DNA of 34,164 bases. It comes from Bacteroidales bacterium. GTDB taxonomy: Bacteria; Bacteroidota; Bacteroidia; Bacteroidales; Muribaculaceae. The notes beneath the pieces are model-generated. The model saw only the letters and a list, made by a program, of their open reading frames with translations. It was not told the origin of the DNA and searched no databases. Positions 7,237 through 15,880 of this stretch are shown here, piece by piece. The translations under genes were made by a program, and so were the position numbers. Every line of letters starts with the position of its first letter. Position 1 is the stretch's first letter. Where the stretch lies: contig CAAGJW010000060.1 in the NCBI GenBank assembly GCA_900770215.1, forward strand, positions 1 through 34,164. Direction: 5' to 3'.

Positions 7237-7259
7237 TAAACAACTACAAGAAGGAGGAA

Positions 7260-7895
7260 ATGATGATGGCGAAAAAACTCGTTTTGGCATTATATCTCAT
7301 CGTGGCGGGAGCTGCATGGTGCAGCGCCCAACCCACAGCTGAGGCTGCCGGCTCAAGCCAGCAGCCGGGCACAGCCGCGACACGCGACACAGTGTCGCTG
7401 GTAGCAGTCGACAAAATCAAAGACAAGGCAACCCGCAACGAGGTGAAAGCCCAGCTGGGCACCATGCGCTTCCAGAAGGCAGCCCGCGCCATGCGCGACG
7501 GCTACTTTGTGCTCATGGCCAGCAGCGTGCGCCACAGCCCAAGCGGCGCCATCGACGCCAGTGCCGACGAGCAGTCCAATTTTGTGCTCGTGCAGGGCCA
7601 GGCAGGCGTGTTCCAAACGGCCGGCCACGGCATCAATCCCGGACTCAACAACATGGGCGGCTTCACCTTCAAGGGCCGTGTGGGCAAGCCACGGTTCAGC
7701 TCCAACAAGAAGGGCGACCTCTCCATGAGCTTCACCCTGGTGGGCAGCGACGTGAACTGCGACGTGTTTATCACCCTCTTCCATGGCACTGGCGATGCCG
7801 AGGCCACAGTCACCCCAGCCATGGGCCGCGGCAGCTTCACCCTGCGCGGCCGCCTGCGCCCCTACAATGCCCAAAAGCATCAATCTCGCAAGTAA
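7260..7895 (+). CDS. DUF4251 domain exported protein
   Basis: A 211-residue protein. The start is placed at 7260, after an 'aaggagg' ribosome site and a -7 box at 7229, rather than at the upstream ATG 7203. Residues 1-24 form a signal peptide (ending WCSAQ). A Ser/Thr/Ala-rich linker is followed by a domain with the DUF4251 pattern: 'DGYFVLMASSV', 'QSNFVLVQGQAGVFQT', 'GGFTFKGRVG', 'MSFTLVGSDVNCDVFITL' and 'FTLRGRLRPYN' near the end. DUF4251 proteins are common in Bacteroidales, appear periplasmic or surface-exposed, and have no established function. It is transcribed separately from the LuxR-type regulator, which ends 113 nt upstream. Confidence 0.85.
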   Translation: MMMAKKLVLALYLIVAGAAWCSAQPTAEAAGSSQQPGTAATRDTVSLVAVDKIKDKATRNEVKAQLGTMRFQKAARAMRDGYFVLMASSVRHSPSGAIDASADEQSNFVLVQGQAGVFQTAGHGINPGLNNMGGFTFKGRVGKPRFSSNKKGDLSMSFTLVGSDVNCDVFITLFHGTGDAEATVTPAMGRGSFTLRGRLRPYNAQKHQSRK

Positions 7896-7952
7896 CACAC
7901 AGGCTGAGCATGCGCTGTCCCTTGCAATTCGGTATCAGGGAAAAGAGCCAGG

Positions 7953-8226
7953 TTATGAATGTTTTGATGAAATAAAAAGGTGGCTGCCCTGCTCGGCTAG
8001 TTTGCTGCCCTGCTTTTTGAGTTTCACATCCTGCTCTTTGAGTTTCTTGTCGCGTAGCATGATGGCGGTGTCGCGCTCTTCAAGGGCTGAGAAATACTCG
8101 TCTTCAACGTTCATGTCTTGACGCAGTTCGGCATCGGCAGTGAGGCAGCGAGGCGGTGTATTATGTACATCAGTTCGGGGTCGTCGAAATATAAGTGCAG
8201 CGCACGCTCACTTAGCGGGCGACCGC
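7953..8226 (-). pseudogene. Degraded C-terminal remnant of an Rpn/PD-(D/E)XK transposase-family gene
   Basis: On the minus strand the segment reads 'RALHLYFDDPELMYIIHR', then, after a frame change, 'ADAELRQDMNVEDEYFSALEERDTA' and a Lys/Gln-rich coiled tail ('DKKLKEQDVKLKKQGSKLAEQGS') ending at 7953. This is the usual C-terminal end of Rpn-family recombination-promoting nucleases/putative transposases, which are widespread in Bacteroidales. The nuclease domain and start are missing and a frameshift lies near 8130-8140, so it is a relic. The reading was made by eye, and family membership rests on the tail pattern. It fills the otherwise gene-free stretch between the DUF4251 and 161-residue genes. 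Confidence 0.6.
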
Positions 8227-8236
8227 TTTAGCCAGT

Positions 8237-8722
8237 TTACTCGACTATCACAGTTTTGGTAGTATAGTTTGAATAAACGATAATCTGAATGCCTTTTTCG
8301 CCCTTGGTCACAGGCAGGCCTTGCAAATTGTAGCGGGCCACCTCGGTTGCCTCGTCGTCGCTCGCGGCAACCGTCGGGACGCTGGCCGTGTCAGTGTCCG
8401 GCTTCGACATGATGATGGTCTCGTAGGTGATGGGGGTGCCATTGCTGCCACTGGCCGATGAGGTCGACATCTGCTCAATCGAGTAGCCTAGCGAGCTGAG
8501 CTTGGTGAGCAAGTTGCCAATATACATAACATCGACCGTGCCGTATTCCGACTGTATCCCATCGGGAATAGTGCCAGTGATATAGATGGTTTGGCCATAA
8601 CCGAATTTGTTGGATTGGGGACGATCCAGGCCGTAAACGTAAAGATTCAGATACGACTTTTGAGCACGCGCGCCGCCAGCTATTGCAAGCAGCATTGCAA
8701 AAATCAAAATTAATCTTTTCAT
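8237..8722 (-). CDS. Small secreted protein with a sorting-like C-terminal tail
   Basis: A 161-residue protein with a clear signal peptide (1-20, 'MKRLILIFAMLLAIAGGARA'). The middle contains beta-rich, Ser/Gly/Thr-containing sequence of no recognised family. The last 35 residues, 'VARYNLQGLPVTKGEKGIQI' followed by 'VYSNYTTKTVIVE', have the pattern Y-N/D-L-x-G-x-x-V ... GI-x-I-I-x-Y-S-x-G/x-T-x-K-V, common at the C-termini of secreted Prevotella and Muribaculaceae proteins and similar to Por/type IX sorting tails. The 580-residue protein at 15962 has a related tail. It starts on the minus strand after ligA (start at 10809, end at 8785), with 62 nt between them. Confidence 0.75.
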   Translation of the reverse strand: MKRLILIFAMLLAIAGGARAQKSYLNLYVYGLDRPQSNKFGYGQTIYITGTIPDGIQSEYGTVDVMYIGNLLTKLSSLGYSIEQMSTSSASGSNGTPITYETIIMSKPDTDTASVPTVAASDDEATEVARYNLQGLPVTKGEKGIQIIVYSNYTTKTVIVE

Positions 8723-8784
8723 AGTAGCAAATATCGATGTTGATAACTATAATTTCTGTTAGTTGAGTCCATCGGCAATACTGG

Positions 8785-10809
8785 CTACTCCAGCATTTTT
8801 AGGAATTCGTCTTCGGTGACGATGGGGATGCCCAGCTTGCGGGCCTTCTCCAGCTTGGCTGGGCCCATGTTGTCGCCGGCAAAGACAAAGCTGGTGGCCT
8901 TGGAGATGCTGCTCACGTTTTTGCCGCCGTTTTTCTCAATCATGGCTTTGTACTCGTCGCGCGAGTGGTGGGCAAAGACACCGCTTATCACTATTTTCTT
9001 GCCCTCGAGCTTGGTGGTGTGGCTGGCAAGCTCCTCCTGGCTGAGCTCCATCTGCAAGCCGGCCTTGCGCAGGCGTTCCACGATGTCGCGGTTGCCGGGC
9101 ACCGAGAAGTATTCTACAATCGAGGCGGCAATCTTGGGACCTATCTCGGGTATGGCGGCCAGCTGCTCGGCAGGCATGGTCATGAGCCGGTCGATGCTCT
9201 TCACGTTGCGGGCAAGCACGCGGGCTGTGGTCTCGCCCACGTAGGAGATGGAGAGGGCAAAGATGACGCGGGCAAAGGGCACCTGGCGCGAGGCCTCAAG
9301 GCCGCGCATGATGCGCGAGGCCGCCTTGTCCTGGAAGTGCTCGAGCTTCACGAGCTTGGGCTGCGTGAGGTCGTAGAGGTCGGCGATGTTGTTGACCAGG
9401 CCGCTCTCGTGTAGCTGCACGGCCACCTCCTCGCCTATGCCATCGATATTCATTGCGTGGCGCCCCACAAAGTGCTCGATGCGGCCCGTGATTTGCGGCG
9501 GGCACGCATACTTGTTGGGGCACACCCAGGCTGCCTCGCCCTCGACGCGCTTGAGCGGTGTGCCGCACACGGGGCAATGGGTCACAAACTCCACGGGGCG
9601 GCTGCCAGGAGTACGCCGCTTGAGGTCGACGCCCACAATTTTGGGTATGATTTCACCGCCTTTTTCCACATAGAGGTAGTCGTTGTCGTGGATGTCGAGC
9701 TGGCGTATGATGTCCTCGTTGTGCAGCGAGGCGCGTTTCACGACGGTGCCTGAGAGCTGCACGGGGTCGATGTTGGCCACGGGGGTGATGACGCCCGTAC
9801 GCCCCACCTCAAACGAGATATAGCGCAGCTGCGAGCATTCGCGCTCGGGGGCAAACTTGTAGGCAATCGCCCAGCGGGGCGCCTTGGCAGTGCTGCCCAG
9901 GGTGGCCCACTGCTCGATCGAGTTGAGCTTAAACACCAAGCCATCGGTGGCAATGGGCAGGTTTTTGCGCTCCTTGTCCCAGTGGTTGATGAAATCGACC
10001 ACCGAGTCGATCGATGGCAAAATGGTGTGCCCGGCCACCTTGAAGCCCCAGCGCTTCAAGGCCTCCATGCGCTCGACATGAGTGGCGATCGCGACTTGGT
10101 CGCCCAGCAGGAAGTAGAAGTAGGCATCGAGGCCGCGGCGGGCCACCTCGGCGCTGTTCTGCATCTTCAGGGTGCCGGCGGCGGCGTTGCGCGGGTTGGC
10201 AAAGAGGGGCTCCTCGTTGTACTGGCGCTCCTTGTTGAGCCGCTCAAAGTTTTTCCAAGGCAGCAGTATCTCGCCACGCACCTCAAACTTGTCGGGCCAG
10301 TCGCCAGGCTGCAACTGCAAGGGCACGCTCTTGATGGTGATGACATTGGCCGTGACGTCGTCGCCGCGCACGCCGTCGCCGCGGGTCACAGCGCGCACCA
10401 GCCGCCCGTGCTCATAGGTGATCGAGATGCTCGTGCCGTCGTATTTCATCTCGCCCACAATCTGCACCGGCTCGCCCCCCAGGCCATCCTTGGCGCGGCG
10501 CAGGAAGTCCTGCACCTCCTCTATCGAGTAACTGTTGCCCAGGCTCTGCATGGGGCGCTCGTGCACCACCTGCTTGAAGCCCTGGCTCAAGTCGCTGCCC
10601 ACGCGCTGGGTGGGCGACAGCGGGTCGAAGCACTCGGGGTGCGCCTTCTCCAAGTCCTGGAGCTGTCGCATCATGTGGTCATAGTCCTGGTCGCTTATCA
10701 CAGGCTGGTTGAGCACATAGTAGTTGTAGTTGTGGCGATTGAGCTCATCGCGCAATTGCACGATGCGCTTCACATCCTGGTCGGTCTGGTCGGCAAATAA
10801 ATCATCCAT
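8785..10809 (-). CDS. ligA: NAD-dependent DNA ligase
   Basis: A 674-residue protein, normal length for LigA. It seals nicks in DNA during replication and repair using NAD+. In order: an N-terminal Ia domain (about 1-70, with the 'YYVLNQPVISDQDYD' NMN-binding region), the adenylation domain with the catalytic Lys in 'KYDG' (K122) and 'TRGDGVRGDDVT', the OB fold, a four-Cys zinc finger ('CPVCGTP' and 'CPNKYACPP'), helix-hairpin-helix repeats, and a C-terminal BRCT domain from about residue 595. The start is the ATG after a -7 box at 10833-10840, giving a leader of about 20 nt. It is transcribed alone or with the small secreted protein downstream. Confidence 0.97.
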   Translation of the reverse strand: MDDLFADQTDQDVKRIVQLRDELNRHNYNYYVLNQPVISDQDYDHMMRQLQDLEKAHPECFDPLSPTQRVGSDLSQGFKQVVHERPMQSLGNSYSIEEVQDFLRRAKDGLGGEPVQIVGEMKYDGTSISITYEHGRLVRAVTRGDGVRGDDVTANVITIKSVPLQLQPGDWPDKFEVRGEILLPWKNFERLNKERQYNEEPLFANPRNAAAGTLKMQNSAEVARRGLDAYFYFLLGDQVAIATHVERMEALKRWGFKVAGHTILPSIDSVVDFINHWDKERKNLPIATDGLVFKLNSIEQWATLGSTAKAPRWAIAYKFAPERECSQLRYISFEVGRTGVITPVANIDPVQLSGTVVKRASLHNEDIIRQLDIHDNDYLYVEKGGEIIPKIVGVDLKRRTPGSRPVEFVTHCPVCGTPLKRVEGEAAWVCPNKYACPPQITGRIEHFVGRHAMNIDGIGEEVAVQLHESGLVNNIADLYDLTQPKLVKLEHFQDKAASRIMRGLEASRQVPFARVIFALSISYVGETTARVLARNVKSIDRLMTMPAEQLAAIPEIGPKIAASIVEYFSVPGNRDIVERLRKAGLQMELSQEELASHTTKLEGKKIVISGVFAHHSRDEYKAMIEKNGGKNVSSISKATSFVFAGDNMGPAKLEKARKLGIPIVTEDEFLKMLE

Positions 10810-10832
10810 CGGAAATACGTCGTTTTATGGAG

Positions 10833-10840
10833 CAAATTTA
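10833..10840 (-). promoter_or_regulatory. Bacteroidetes -7 box (TAAATTTG) for ligA
   Basis: The plus strand reads caaattta, giving TAAATTTG on the minus strand, an exact TAnnTTTG match 23 nt before the ligA ATG. A TTG is present upstream but closer than the usual 19-21 nt. Confidence 0.5.
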
Positions 10841-11070
10841 GTGAAAAATATGCACAATTTTCAGCTCTTCTTGCTCCAGTACCATTATTTTTTGATTACG
10901 GGCACAGTTGCATGATGGCCTATTGCCATAGACAAGCCATGGCGATTAACAACATTTAACGCGCATCGATGCAGTGAAACGGCCTCAATGCCGTTGTACA
11001 ACCGTGGACGGGATAAAAACCTGCCCCACTAAACCGCAAAATCATTAAACAAACTAAAAACAAAAACAAA

Positions 11071-11604
11071 ATGCACAGGATGAAACAATTGCAACCGGCT
11101 GCAGTGCGACACATCGCCGCCGTAGCCCTGATGTGCCTCGTGACAAGCAGCATGATGGTATCGTGCAGTAATGATGATGATGTAGATGGAGACTGGGACC
11201 CGATGAAATGGGAAGTCCCGGCCAACGTGACCAAGGTGGGCGGCTACTATCAGGTGGCAGCCACTGGCGACTCGGTGGTCTTTGCCTGCACAAACTATGG
11301 TGGATTCTGGTACAACCGTGCCGTGTATACACTGGGCGACAGCCTGCACACGGCCTACGGCTGGCAATATTCCAAAGATGGGCACCACAAGTGGCTTGAG
11401 CTTGATGAAAAAAACCAAACTGCGACCCCGGTGAGTGAGGACTCCATCTCGTGGAAGGCAAAAAGCAAAGGCAACCTGCTCATTGCCGTGTTCAAGCCCA
11501 ACGACACAGGCATGGAGAAAACGCTCAGTCTCTATATAGAGAGTGGCGACGCCTTCGACAATATCACCTTCGTCCAGCCCCCGCTGCAGGCCACTGGCAA
11601 GTGA
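11071..11604 (+). CDS. Lipoprotein of unknown function
   Basis: A 177-residue protein (168-174 if the ATG at 11080 is used). A hydrophobic segment ends in a lipobox 'MMVSC' with the lipidated Cys at residue 32, followed by an acidic 'SNDDDVDGDWD' stretch of the kind associated with surface-exposed lipoproteins in Bacteroidetes. The mature domain is beta-rich ('GGYYQVAATGDSVVFACTNY', 'LLIAVFKPNDTG', 'SLYIESGDAF') and loosely resembles BACON/Ig-like folds, though this is not certain. No Shine-Dalgarno site is obvious. It is divergent from ligA and convergent with the ROK kinase across a strong hairpin. Confidence 0.75.
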   Translation: MHRMKQLQPAAVRHIAAVALMCLVTSSMMVSCSNDDDVDGDWDPMKWEVPANVTKVGGYYQVAATGDSVVFACTNYGGFWYNRAVYTLGDSLHTAYGWQYSKDGHHKWLELDEKNQTATPVSEDSISWKAKSKGNLLIAVFKPNDTGMEKTLSLYIESGDAFDNITFVQPPLQATGK

Positions 11605-11629
11605 CATGTGGCAACAAGAGAAGAAGGAA

Positions 11630-11679
11630 GAGGGGGGACAATGGCTCTACACTGTGGTGTGAAACCATTGTCCCCCCTC
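11630..11679. terminator. Bidirectional hairpin between convergent genes
   Basis: A perfect 15-bp inverted repeat, GAGGGGGGACAATGG at 11630-11644 and its complement at 11665-11679, with a 20-nt loop that contains a small ACAC/GTGT stem. It sits between the convergent lipoprotein and ROK kinase genes and could stop both transcripts. No long T run follows on the plus strand, and on the minus strand only a pyrimidine-rich stretch follows. Confidence 0.6.
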
Positions 11680-11713
11680 CCGGCTATGGTTGGCGCGCCG
11701 GTAGCGGTCGAGC

Positions 11714-12682
11714 TCAGTCGGTGTCTTTCACCTCCCAGCCCAGAGCCGATGCACCCAGTATGGCAGCGTCGCTCTCCTTCATCTCGCTGAGCATGATCTT
11801 GGTCTTGCCCTTGTAGATGCCGAGCACGTTTTTCTCATAGGCTTCCTTGATGGGGTTCATGATGAGGTCGCCGCTCTTGGTGAGGCCGCCGAAGAGCACA
11901 AAGGCCTCGGGGCTCGAGAAGGCGGTAAAGTCGGCAAGCGCCTCGCCCAGGATGGTGCCTGTGTAGTCGAAGATTTCCTTGGCCAGCTTGTCGCCTGCGA
12001 TAGCGCAGTCGTACACATCTTTGGAAGTGATCGACTCGATGTCGTAGTTGCGCAACTTCGACTCGTCGTCGCGTATCTCGAGAAACTCGCGTGCCGTGCG
12101 GGCAACGCCAGTAGCCGAGCAGTAGGCCTCGAGGCAGCCCGTGCGGCCACAACCGCACACGCGCCCGTTGGTGCGCTTCACAATCACGTGGCCCAGCTCG
12201 CCGGCAAAGCCGTCGTGGCCATACACCATCTGGCCATTGATCACGATGCCGCTGCCCACACCGGTGCCCAGGGTGATCATGATGAAGTCTTTCATGCCTC
12301 GCGCGGCGCCATAGGTCATCTCGCCTATTGCGGCAGCGTTGGCATCGTTGGTGATGATGCACGGAATGCCGAATTTCTCACTTATCATGTCGGCTAGCGG
12401 GATAGGGCTCTTCCAGGGCAGGTTGGGAGCATCCTCGATGATGCCGGTGTAATAGTTGGCATTGGGGGCGCCTATGCCTATACCCTGAATCTTGCCAGCA
12501 GCATCGTTGGCAGCAATCACGCGGGTGATTTCGGTGTGAAGTTCGTCGATATAGTCATTGATGTCGGCGTGCTTTACAGTCTTGATCGAGTCGCTCGCAA
12601 TCACGTTGCCACGAGCGTCGACGATACCGAAGGCGGTGTTGGTGCCGCCCATGTCGATACCTATTACATAAGGTTTTGCCAT
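11714..12682 (-). CDS. ROK family sugar kinase, probable glucokinase
   Basis: A 322-residue protein. The N-terminal phosphate-binding motif 'GIDMGGTNTAFGIVD' (8-22), the catalytic Asp in 'ITNDANAAAIGE' (D113), the second ATP loop 'LGTGVGSG' (138-144), and the ROK zinc site formed by H165 and the 'GRVCGCGRTGCLEAY' motif (C176, C178, C183) are all present. ROK kinases phosphorylate glucose or related hexoses with ATP in the cytoplasm. The lack of a DNA-binding domain marks it as an enzyme rather than a repressor. An exact -7 box lies upstream, and the GH3 gene precedes it on the same strand, so glucose released by a glycosidase is a plausible substrate, though the two may be transcribed separately. 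Confidence 0.9.
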   Translation of the reverse strand: MAKPYVIGIDMGGTNTAFGIVDARGNVIASDSIKTVKHADINDYIDELHTEITRVIAANDAAGKIQGIGIGAPNANYYTGIIEDAPNLPWKSPIPLADMISEKFGIPCIITNDANAAAIGEMTYGAARGMKDFIMITLGTGVGSGIVINGQMVYGHDGFAGELGHVIVKRTNGRVCGCGRTGCLEAYCSATGVARTAREFLEIRDDESKLRNYDIESITSKDVYDCAIAGDKLAKEIFDYTGTILGEALADFTAFSSPEAFVLFGGLTKSGDLIMNPIKEAYEKNVLGIYKGKTKIMLSEMKESDAAILGASALGWEVKDTD

Positions 12683-12737
12683 GTTTGTTGAAAATTTAAA
12701 TTTTAAGTTTATAGATGTGTCAATTGTTTCTCTTCCA

Positions 12738-12745
12738 CAAAGATA
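12738..12745 (-). promoter_or_regulatory. Bacteroidetes -7 box (TATCTTTG) for the ROK kinase
   Basis: Plus-strand caaagata gives TATCTTTG on the minus strand, an exact TAnnTTTG match 55 nt before the kinase ATG at 12682. The -33 element is unclear. Confidence 0.55.
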
Positions 12746-12939
12746 GAATATTTTCTCGACTTTATCGCATTTTTTGCCAGCAATTTATATTTCGCTGGCA
12801 GCCAATTGAGAGCGTAATCTTTGCTCAGCACCTGGCCGCCCCCCGGCGTGAAAAAGAGCATGGGGTGTGGCAAGCTCTACAGGAGGAGAATGACAATGCT
12901 GCCAAATCGACAAACTTGCATCGTCGCCCCAAGGGTGCA

Positions 12940-12979
12940 GGCTCGGTGAGCGAGCCCGCCTCGGGGCACACTCACCGAG
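12940..12979. other. Overlapping, mutually exclusive inverted repeats
   Basis: GGCTCG at 12940-12945 pairs with CGAGCC at 12951-12956 across a 5-nt loop. The overlapping CTCGGTGAG at 12942-12950 pairs instead with CTCACCGAG at 12971-12979. Only one can form at a time. No T run follows on either strand, so a simple terminator is not supported. It could be a processing or termination structure for the GH3 transcript. Confidence 0.4.
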
Positions 12980-13130
12980 ACGCTGCCACACCAACCTACC
13001 TATCAGCCAATTATACTACTCGCAGGCATCACTATCGAGACTGATGGGATTGACATAGCTCACGATCGACTAACGACCACCACCACACACCCGCAGCCTG
13101 AAGTGTGGTCTCTCGGGACCCGCACCGATT

Positions 13131-15443
13131 TTACTTGTACTTCTTGGTACGATTATCGTTTATAGCACCTGACCAATTCAGCCCGAAGGCAAAGTCGTAA
13201 ACATTGCCATCGCTGTCGCAATAGGGGCGCATGTCGCGTGGCATGTCTTCGCATTGCAATTCAACAGTTTCCATATCGGCCGGCATTTGGAAAGGCAACA
13301 ATCCTTGTGGTTCAAATCGCCCTGAGATGATATCCAATTTTGCCTTGTTCTGCACTCCGAAGCACAAAAGGATGGCGTCGGCATAAGGTTCAAACTCCTT
13401 GACAACAGCTGGACGGTTAAGGTTCAACGTTACTATTACGGGCTTGTCTCCCATGAGGCGGCGAGTTTCAATCACCAAGTCAAGGTCACCCTCGTTGATC
13501 GTTTTTATAGTTTTCCCTCTATAGCTGCGATCGGTAAAATTCTCTTTGGGGTCACCTCCGGCAATACTCGGTTGTCGCGCGTCAACTGCCGTGTAAGGGC
13601 GATATTGCAGGTTGATTGGCATATATCCGTTGCCACCGGCCTCAACATCCTCGCGATCATATCCGAAACCGCCCAAAGGCTCGTCGATGTCGACGATGGC
13701 AAAGTCGGCATCGGCCGGGTTGTCGGTGACAATGAAATATTGCTCAACCAGTTTCGACGGCAAGGGAACGTCGGTATATTCTTTGAAACTTTCGCCCCAA
13801 AAGCCACGATAGGCCGGGTGTTTCCTTGCAGGTATATAAACCTTGGTTTTTTCTTTTCGGGGCAAAGTCGCGTTATGATTCTTCGGCATCACTACAGAGC
13901 GCAGCTGCGCCTCATATCCTGCTCGCATAAAATCAGGATTGCCCACGATGCGCGTTGCCTCGTCGGGGTCGGTGTAGGGATTCTCAAACAAACCCAAACG
14001 GAACGAGTTGAGCAGCAATCGCCTTGCACTGGCTTCGAACCTCTGGCGCGCGCTTTGCTCTCCATAATCGCGCACCCACATGCGATAGGCCTCGATGACA
14101 GGTTGTTTTTCCTGATTACCGCCAAACTGGTCAACACCGGCAAGCAAGGCACGGTAGTGACGCTCGGGAACGCTCAGGTGCTCTACGCCCCAGGGCTTTC
14201 CCCAATGGCGGTCGACAGCAGGATAATCGCCAGTCACTACCCAGTCGGTACACACCACGCCGTCGTAACCTTGTTGCTCACGCAACAGTTCGGTGATAAT
14301 GTAACGACTGTAATTAATTGCCACATTGTCGCCCGACGGGTCAATATTCCAAGGCACCGTGTAGAATCCCATCACTGCACTTGCACGCTGTGTGGGGCCG
14401 TCAAGGGCAAACGCCCCTCGAGTGAATGGCTCGAGGTGCAAGCCGAAGGCACCGCAGGGATACACAGCAAATTTTCCGAAGCTGTAATGCGAGTCGCGCC
14501 CGCCTTCCTCGGTTCCGCCGCCGGGCCAGTGCTTAACCATGGTGTTAACACTTTGATAGCCCCAACCACCTGAAATCATCGCATTGCCCTTGCTCGTTTG
14601 GAAACCGTCGCAATAGGCCCGCGCATAGTCGGTCACAAGTTTTGGGTCTTCGCCGAAGCAGCCCTTGTTGCGACGCCAGCGTGGATCGGTGGCCAGGTCT
14701 ACCTGAGGTGACAACGCTGTAGTGATGCCCAGAGCACGATACTCTTGCGAAGCGATTTCACCGAACTTTCGCACTAAATCAAGATCCATGATCGCACCCA
14801 TGCCAATCGGGCGAGGCCACAGGGAAATCTGCCCGCCTGCCCCAGCCAGGAACTCGTCGGTAGTGGCAGCTTCATTTCGAGGGTCGCTGCTATTGTTGGC
14901 AGGTATCCCAAAGCCCAAGCTCTCAACAAATGCCTGCAAGCGGTTGTTCCACTTTGCAGCAGTGGCGGGGCTTTCTACTTTGGTGACAAGCACCGCGCGC
15001 ACATTGTCGTCACGCAGAAACTTCTTCTGCTCATCGGTGAGGTCCCAAGCATTGGCACCGCTTTGCCCGAAGAGTTTTCCGCCGTAAACCGGTTGCGCAG
15101 TTTGGGGTACAGGCTGGTGACTGCTATAAAGCATCAACCCTGCAATATCTTCTATCGACAATCTTGCGGCAAGGTCACGGGCACGTTCTTCCGATGTCAA
15201 TCGCCAATCCTCGTAGGGGTCGAGCCGGCCGTTGCGATTCATGTCCTTGAACCGTAGGCCGTCTATGTTCAAAATATAATTTTCATTTTCACTGGAAAAC
15301 CCCAGGGTGGGGCCTTTGGGTTGCTTTAAGATACGGTAACAATCTATTGACGTCACACTGACTTTGCTTGCCGCGGCAACATAAGATTGCAGAAAGAGAC
15401 AAAAGCACAACAATAATACTGGCTTGAGAATTGAACGATACAT
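13131..15443 (-). CDS. Exported glycoside hydrolase family 3 protein, beta-glucosidase-like
   Basis: A 770-residue protein with a signal peptide (about 1-24, 'LFLQSYVAAA'). A short Asp/Asn-rich motif, 'DMNRNGRLDPYEDW', precedes the GH3 TIM barrel, as in related Bacteroidales enzymes. The barrel has 'KHWPGGGTEEGGRDSH' and the nucleophile in 'GVVCTDWVV' (Asp400, with the T-D-W form of the usual S-D-W motif). The C-terminal alpha/beta-sandwich domain runs from about residue 520. Such enzymes remove terminal beta-linked glucose or related sugars in the periplasm. Codon use is less GC-rich than the flanking genes, which may reflect transfer. The exact substrate cannot be told from sequence. Confidence 0.9.
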   Translation of the reverse strand: MYRSILKPVLLLCFCLFLQSYVAAASKVSVTSIDCYRILKQPKGPTLGFSSENENYILNIDGLRFKDMNRNGRLDPYEDWRLTSEERARDLAARLSIEDIAGLMLYSSHQPVPQTAQPVYGGKLFGQSGANAWDLTDEQKKFLRDDNVRAVLVTKVESPATAAKWNNRLQAFVESLGFGIPANNSSDPRNEAATTDEFLAGAGGQISLWPRPIGMGAIMDLDLVRKFGEIASQEYRALGITTALSPQVDLATDPRWRRNKGCFGEDPKLVTDYARAYCDGFQTSKGNAMISGGWGYQSVNTMVKHWPGGGTEEGGRDSHYSFGKFAVYPCGAFGLHLEPFTRGAFALDGPTQRASAVMGFYTVPWNIDPSGDNVAINYSRYIITELLREQQGYDGVVCTDWVVTGDYPAVDRHWGKPWGVEHLSVPERHYRALLAGVDQFGGNQEKQPVIEAYRMWVRDYGEQSARQRFEASARRLLLNSFRLGLFENPYTDPDEATRIVGNPDFMRAGYEAQLRSVVMPKNHNATLPRKEKTKVYIPARKHPAYRGFWGESFKEYTDVPLPSKLVEQYFIVTDNPADADFAIVDIDEPLGGFGYDREDVEAGGNGYMPINLQYRPYTAVDARQPSIAGGDPKENFTDRSYRGKTIKTINEGDLDLVIETRRLMGDKPVIVTLNLNRPAVVKEFEPYADAILLCFGVQNKAKLDIISGRFEPQGLLPFQMPADMETVELQCEDMPRDMRPYCDSDGNVYDFAFGLNWSGAINDNRTKKYK

Positions 15444-15660
15444 AATTGTAAATCTTGTTAGAATTGAAATATTGTTATAGGCAAAACTTTACCATTTATT
15501 ATGATACTCCTTAAACCCGCAACCGAGTGCGCGATTCATTGTTAACACCCTTTATAGATCACTGAATAACAGTAAATTTCTCAGGTTTTTTAGTTATCTG
15601 TAGAATTATCCGCTTTTCAGAGCCAAAAAAACGCTGAAAGCACAATTCTACATAGCATGA

Positions 15661-15668
15661 CAAAGATA
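15661..15668 (-). promoter_or_regulatory. Bacteroidetes -7 box (TATCTTTG), possible GH3 promoter
   Basis: Plus-strand caaagata gives an exact TAnnTTTG match on the minus strand. A TTG lies 17 nt upstream, slightly closer than usual. The next minus-strand gene is the GH3 gene at 15443, so the leader would be about 215 nt. Confidence 0.4.
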
Positions 15669-15880
15669 GTAAAAAAAAACGAGAACAATGCCCCTCTTGC
15701 GACGGCTCTTTTTCAAGAATATGTAGCAGTGCCTGCTGGCCACAGCTGGCAGCAGCATCGGTATTAAGAAGAATAGTCACCTAAAGCGCCTGGGCACAGT
15801 CCTCAACGTTGTCCCGGCAAAATGGGAGGGCGTAGCCTGGAAATGGATACAGAGCATCTACATCTACATGAAACATCAAT

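Larger units (their letters stand above)
12683..13130. other. Intergenic region upstream of the ROK kinase
   Basis: No credible gene was seen. A 109-residue plus-strand frame lacks a ribosome site and any recognised feature. The left end holds the kinase promoter (12738-12745). The centre has two competing inverted repeats (12940-12956 and 12942-12979). The sequence next to the GH3 stop shows nothing recognisable. Confidence 0.6.

Noticed and set aside
9982..10800. A 272-residue plus-strand frame antisense to ligA
   Set aside because: The LigA motifs lie on the minus strand in this interval, and the antisense frame shows only biased composition.
12715..13044. A 109-residue plus-strand frame in the gap before the GH3 stop
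   Set aside because: It has no ribosome site, no family resemblance, and overlaps the ROK kinase promoter and the inverted repeats.
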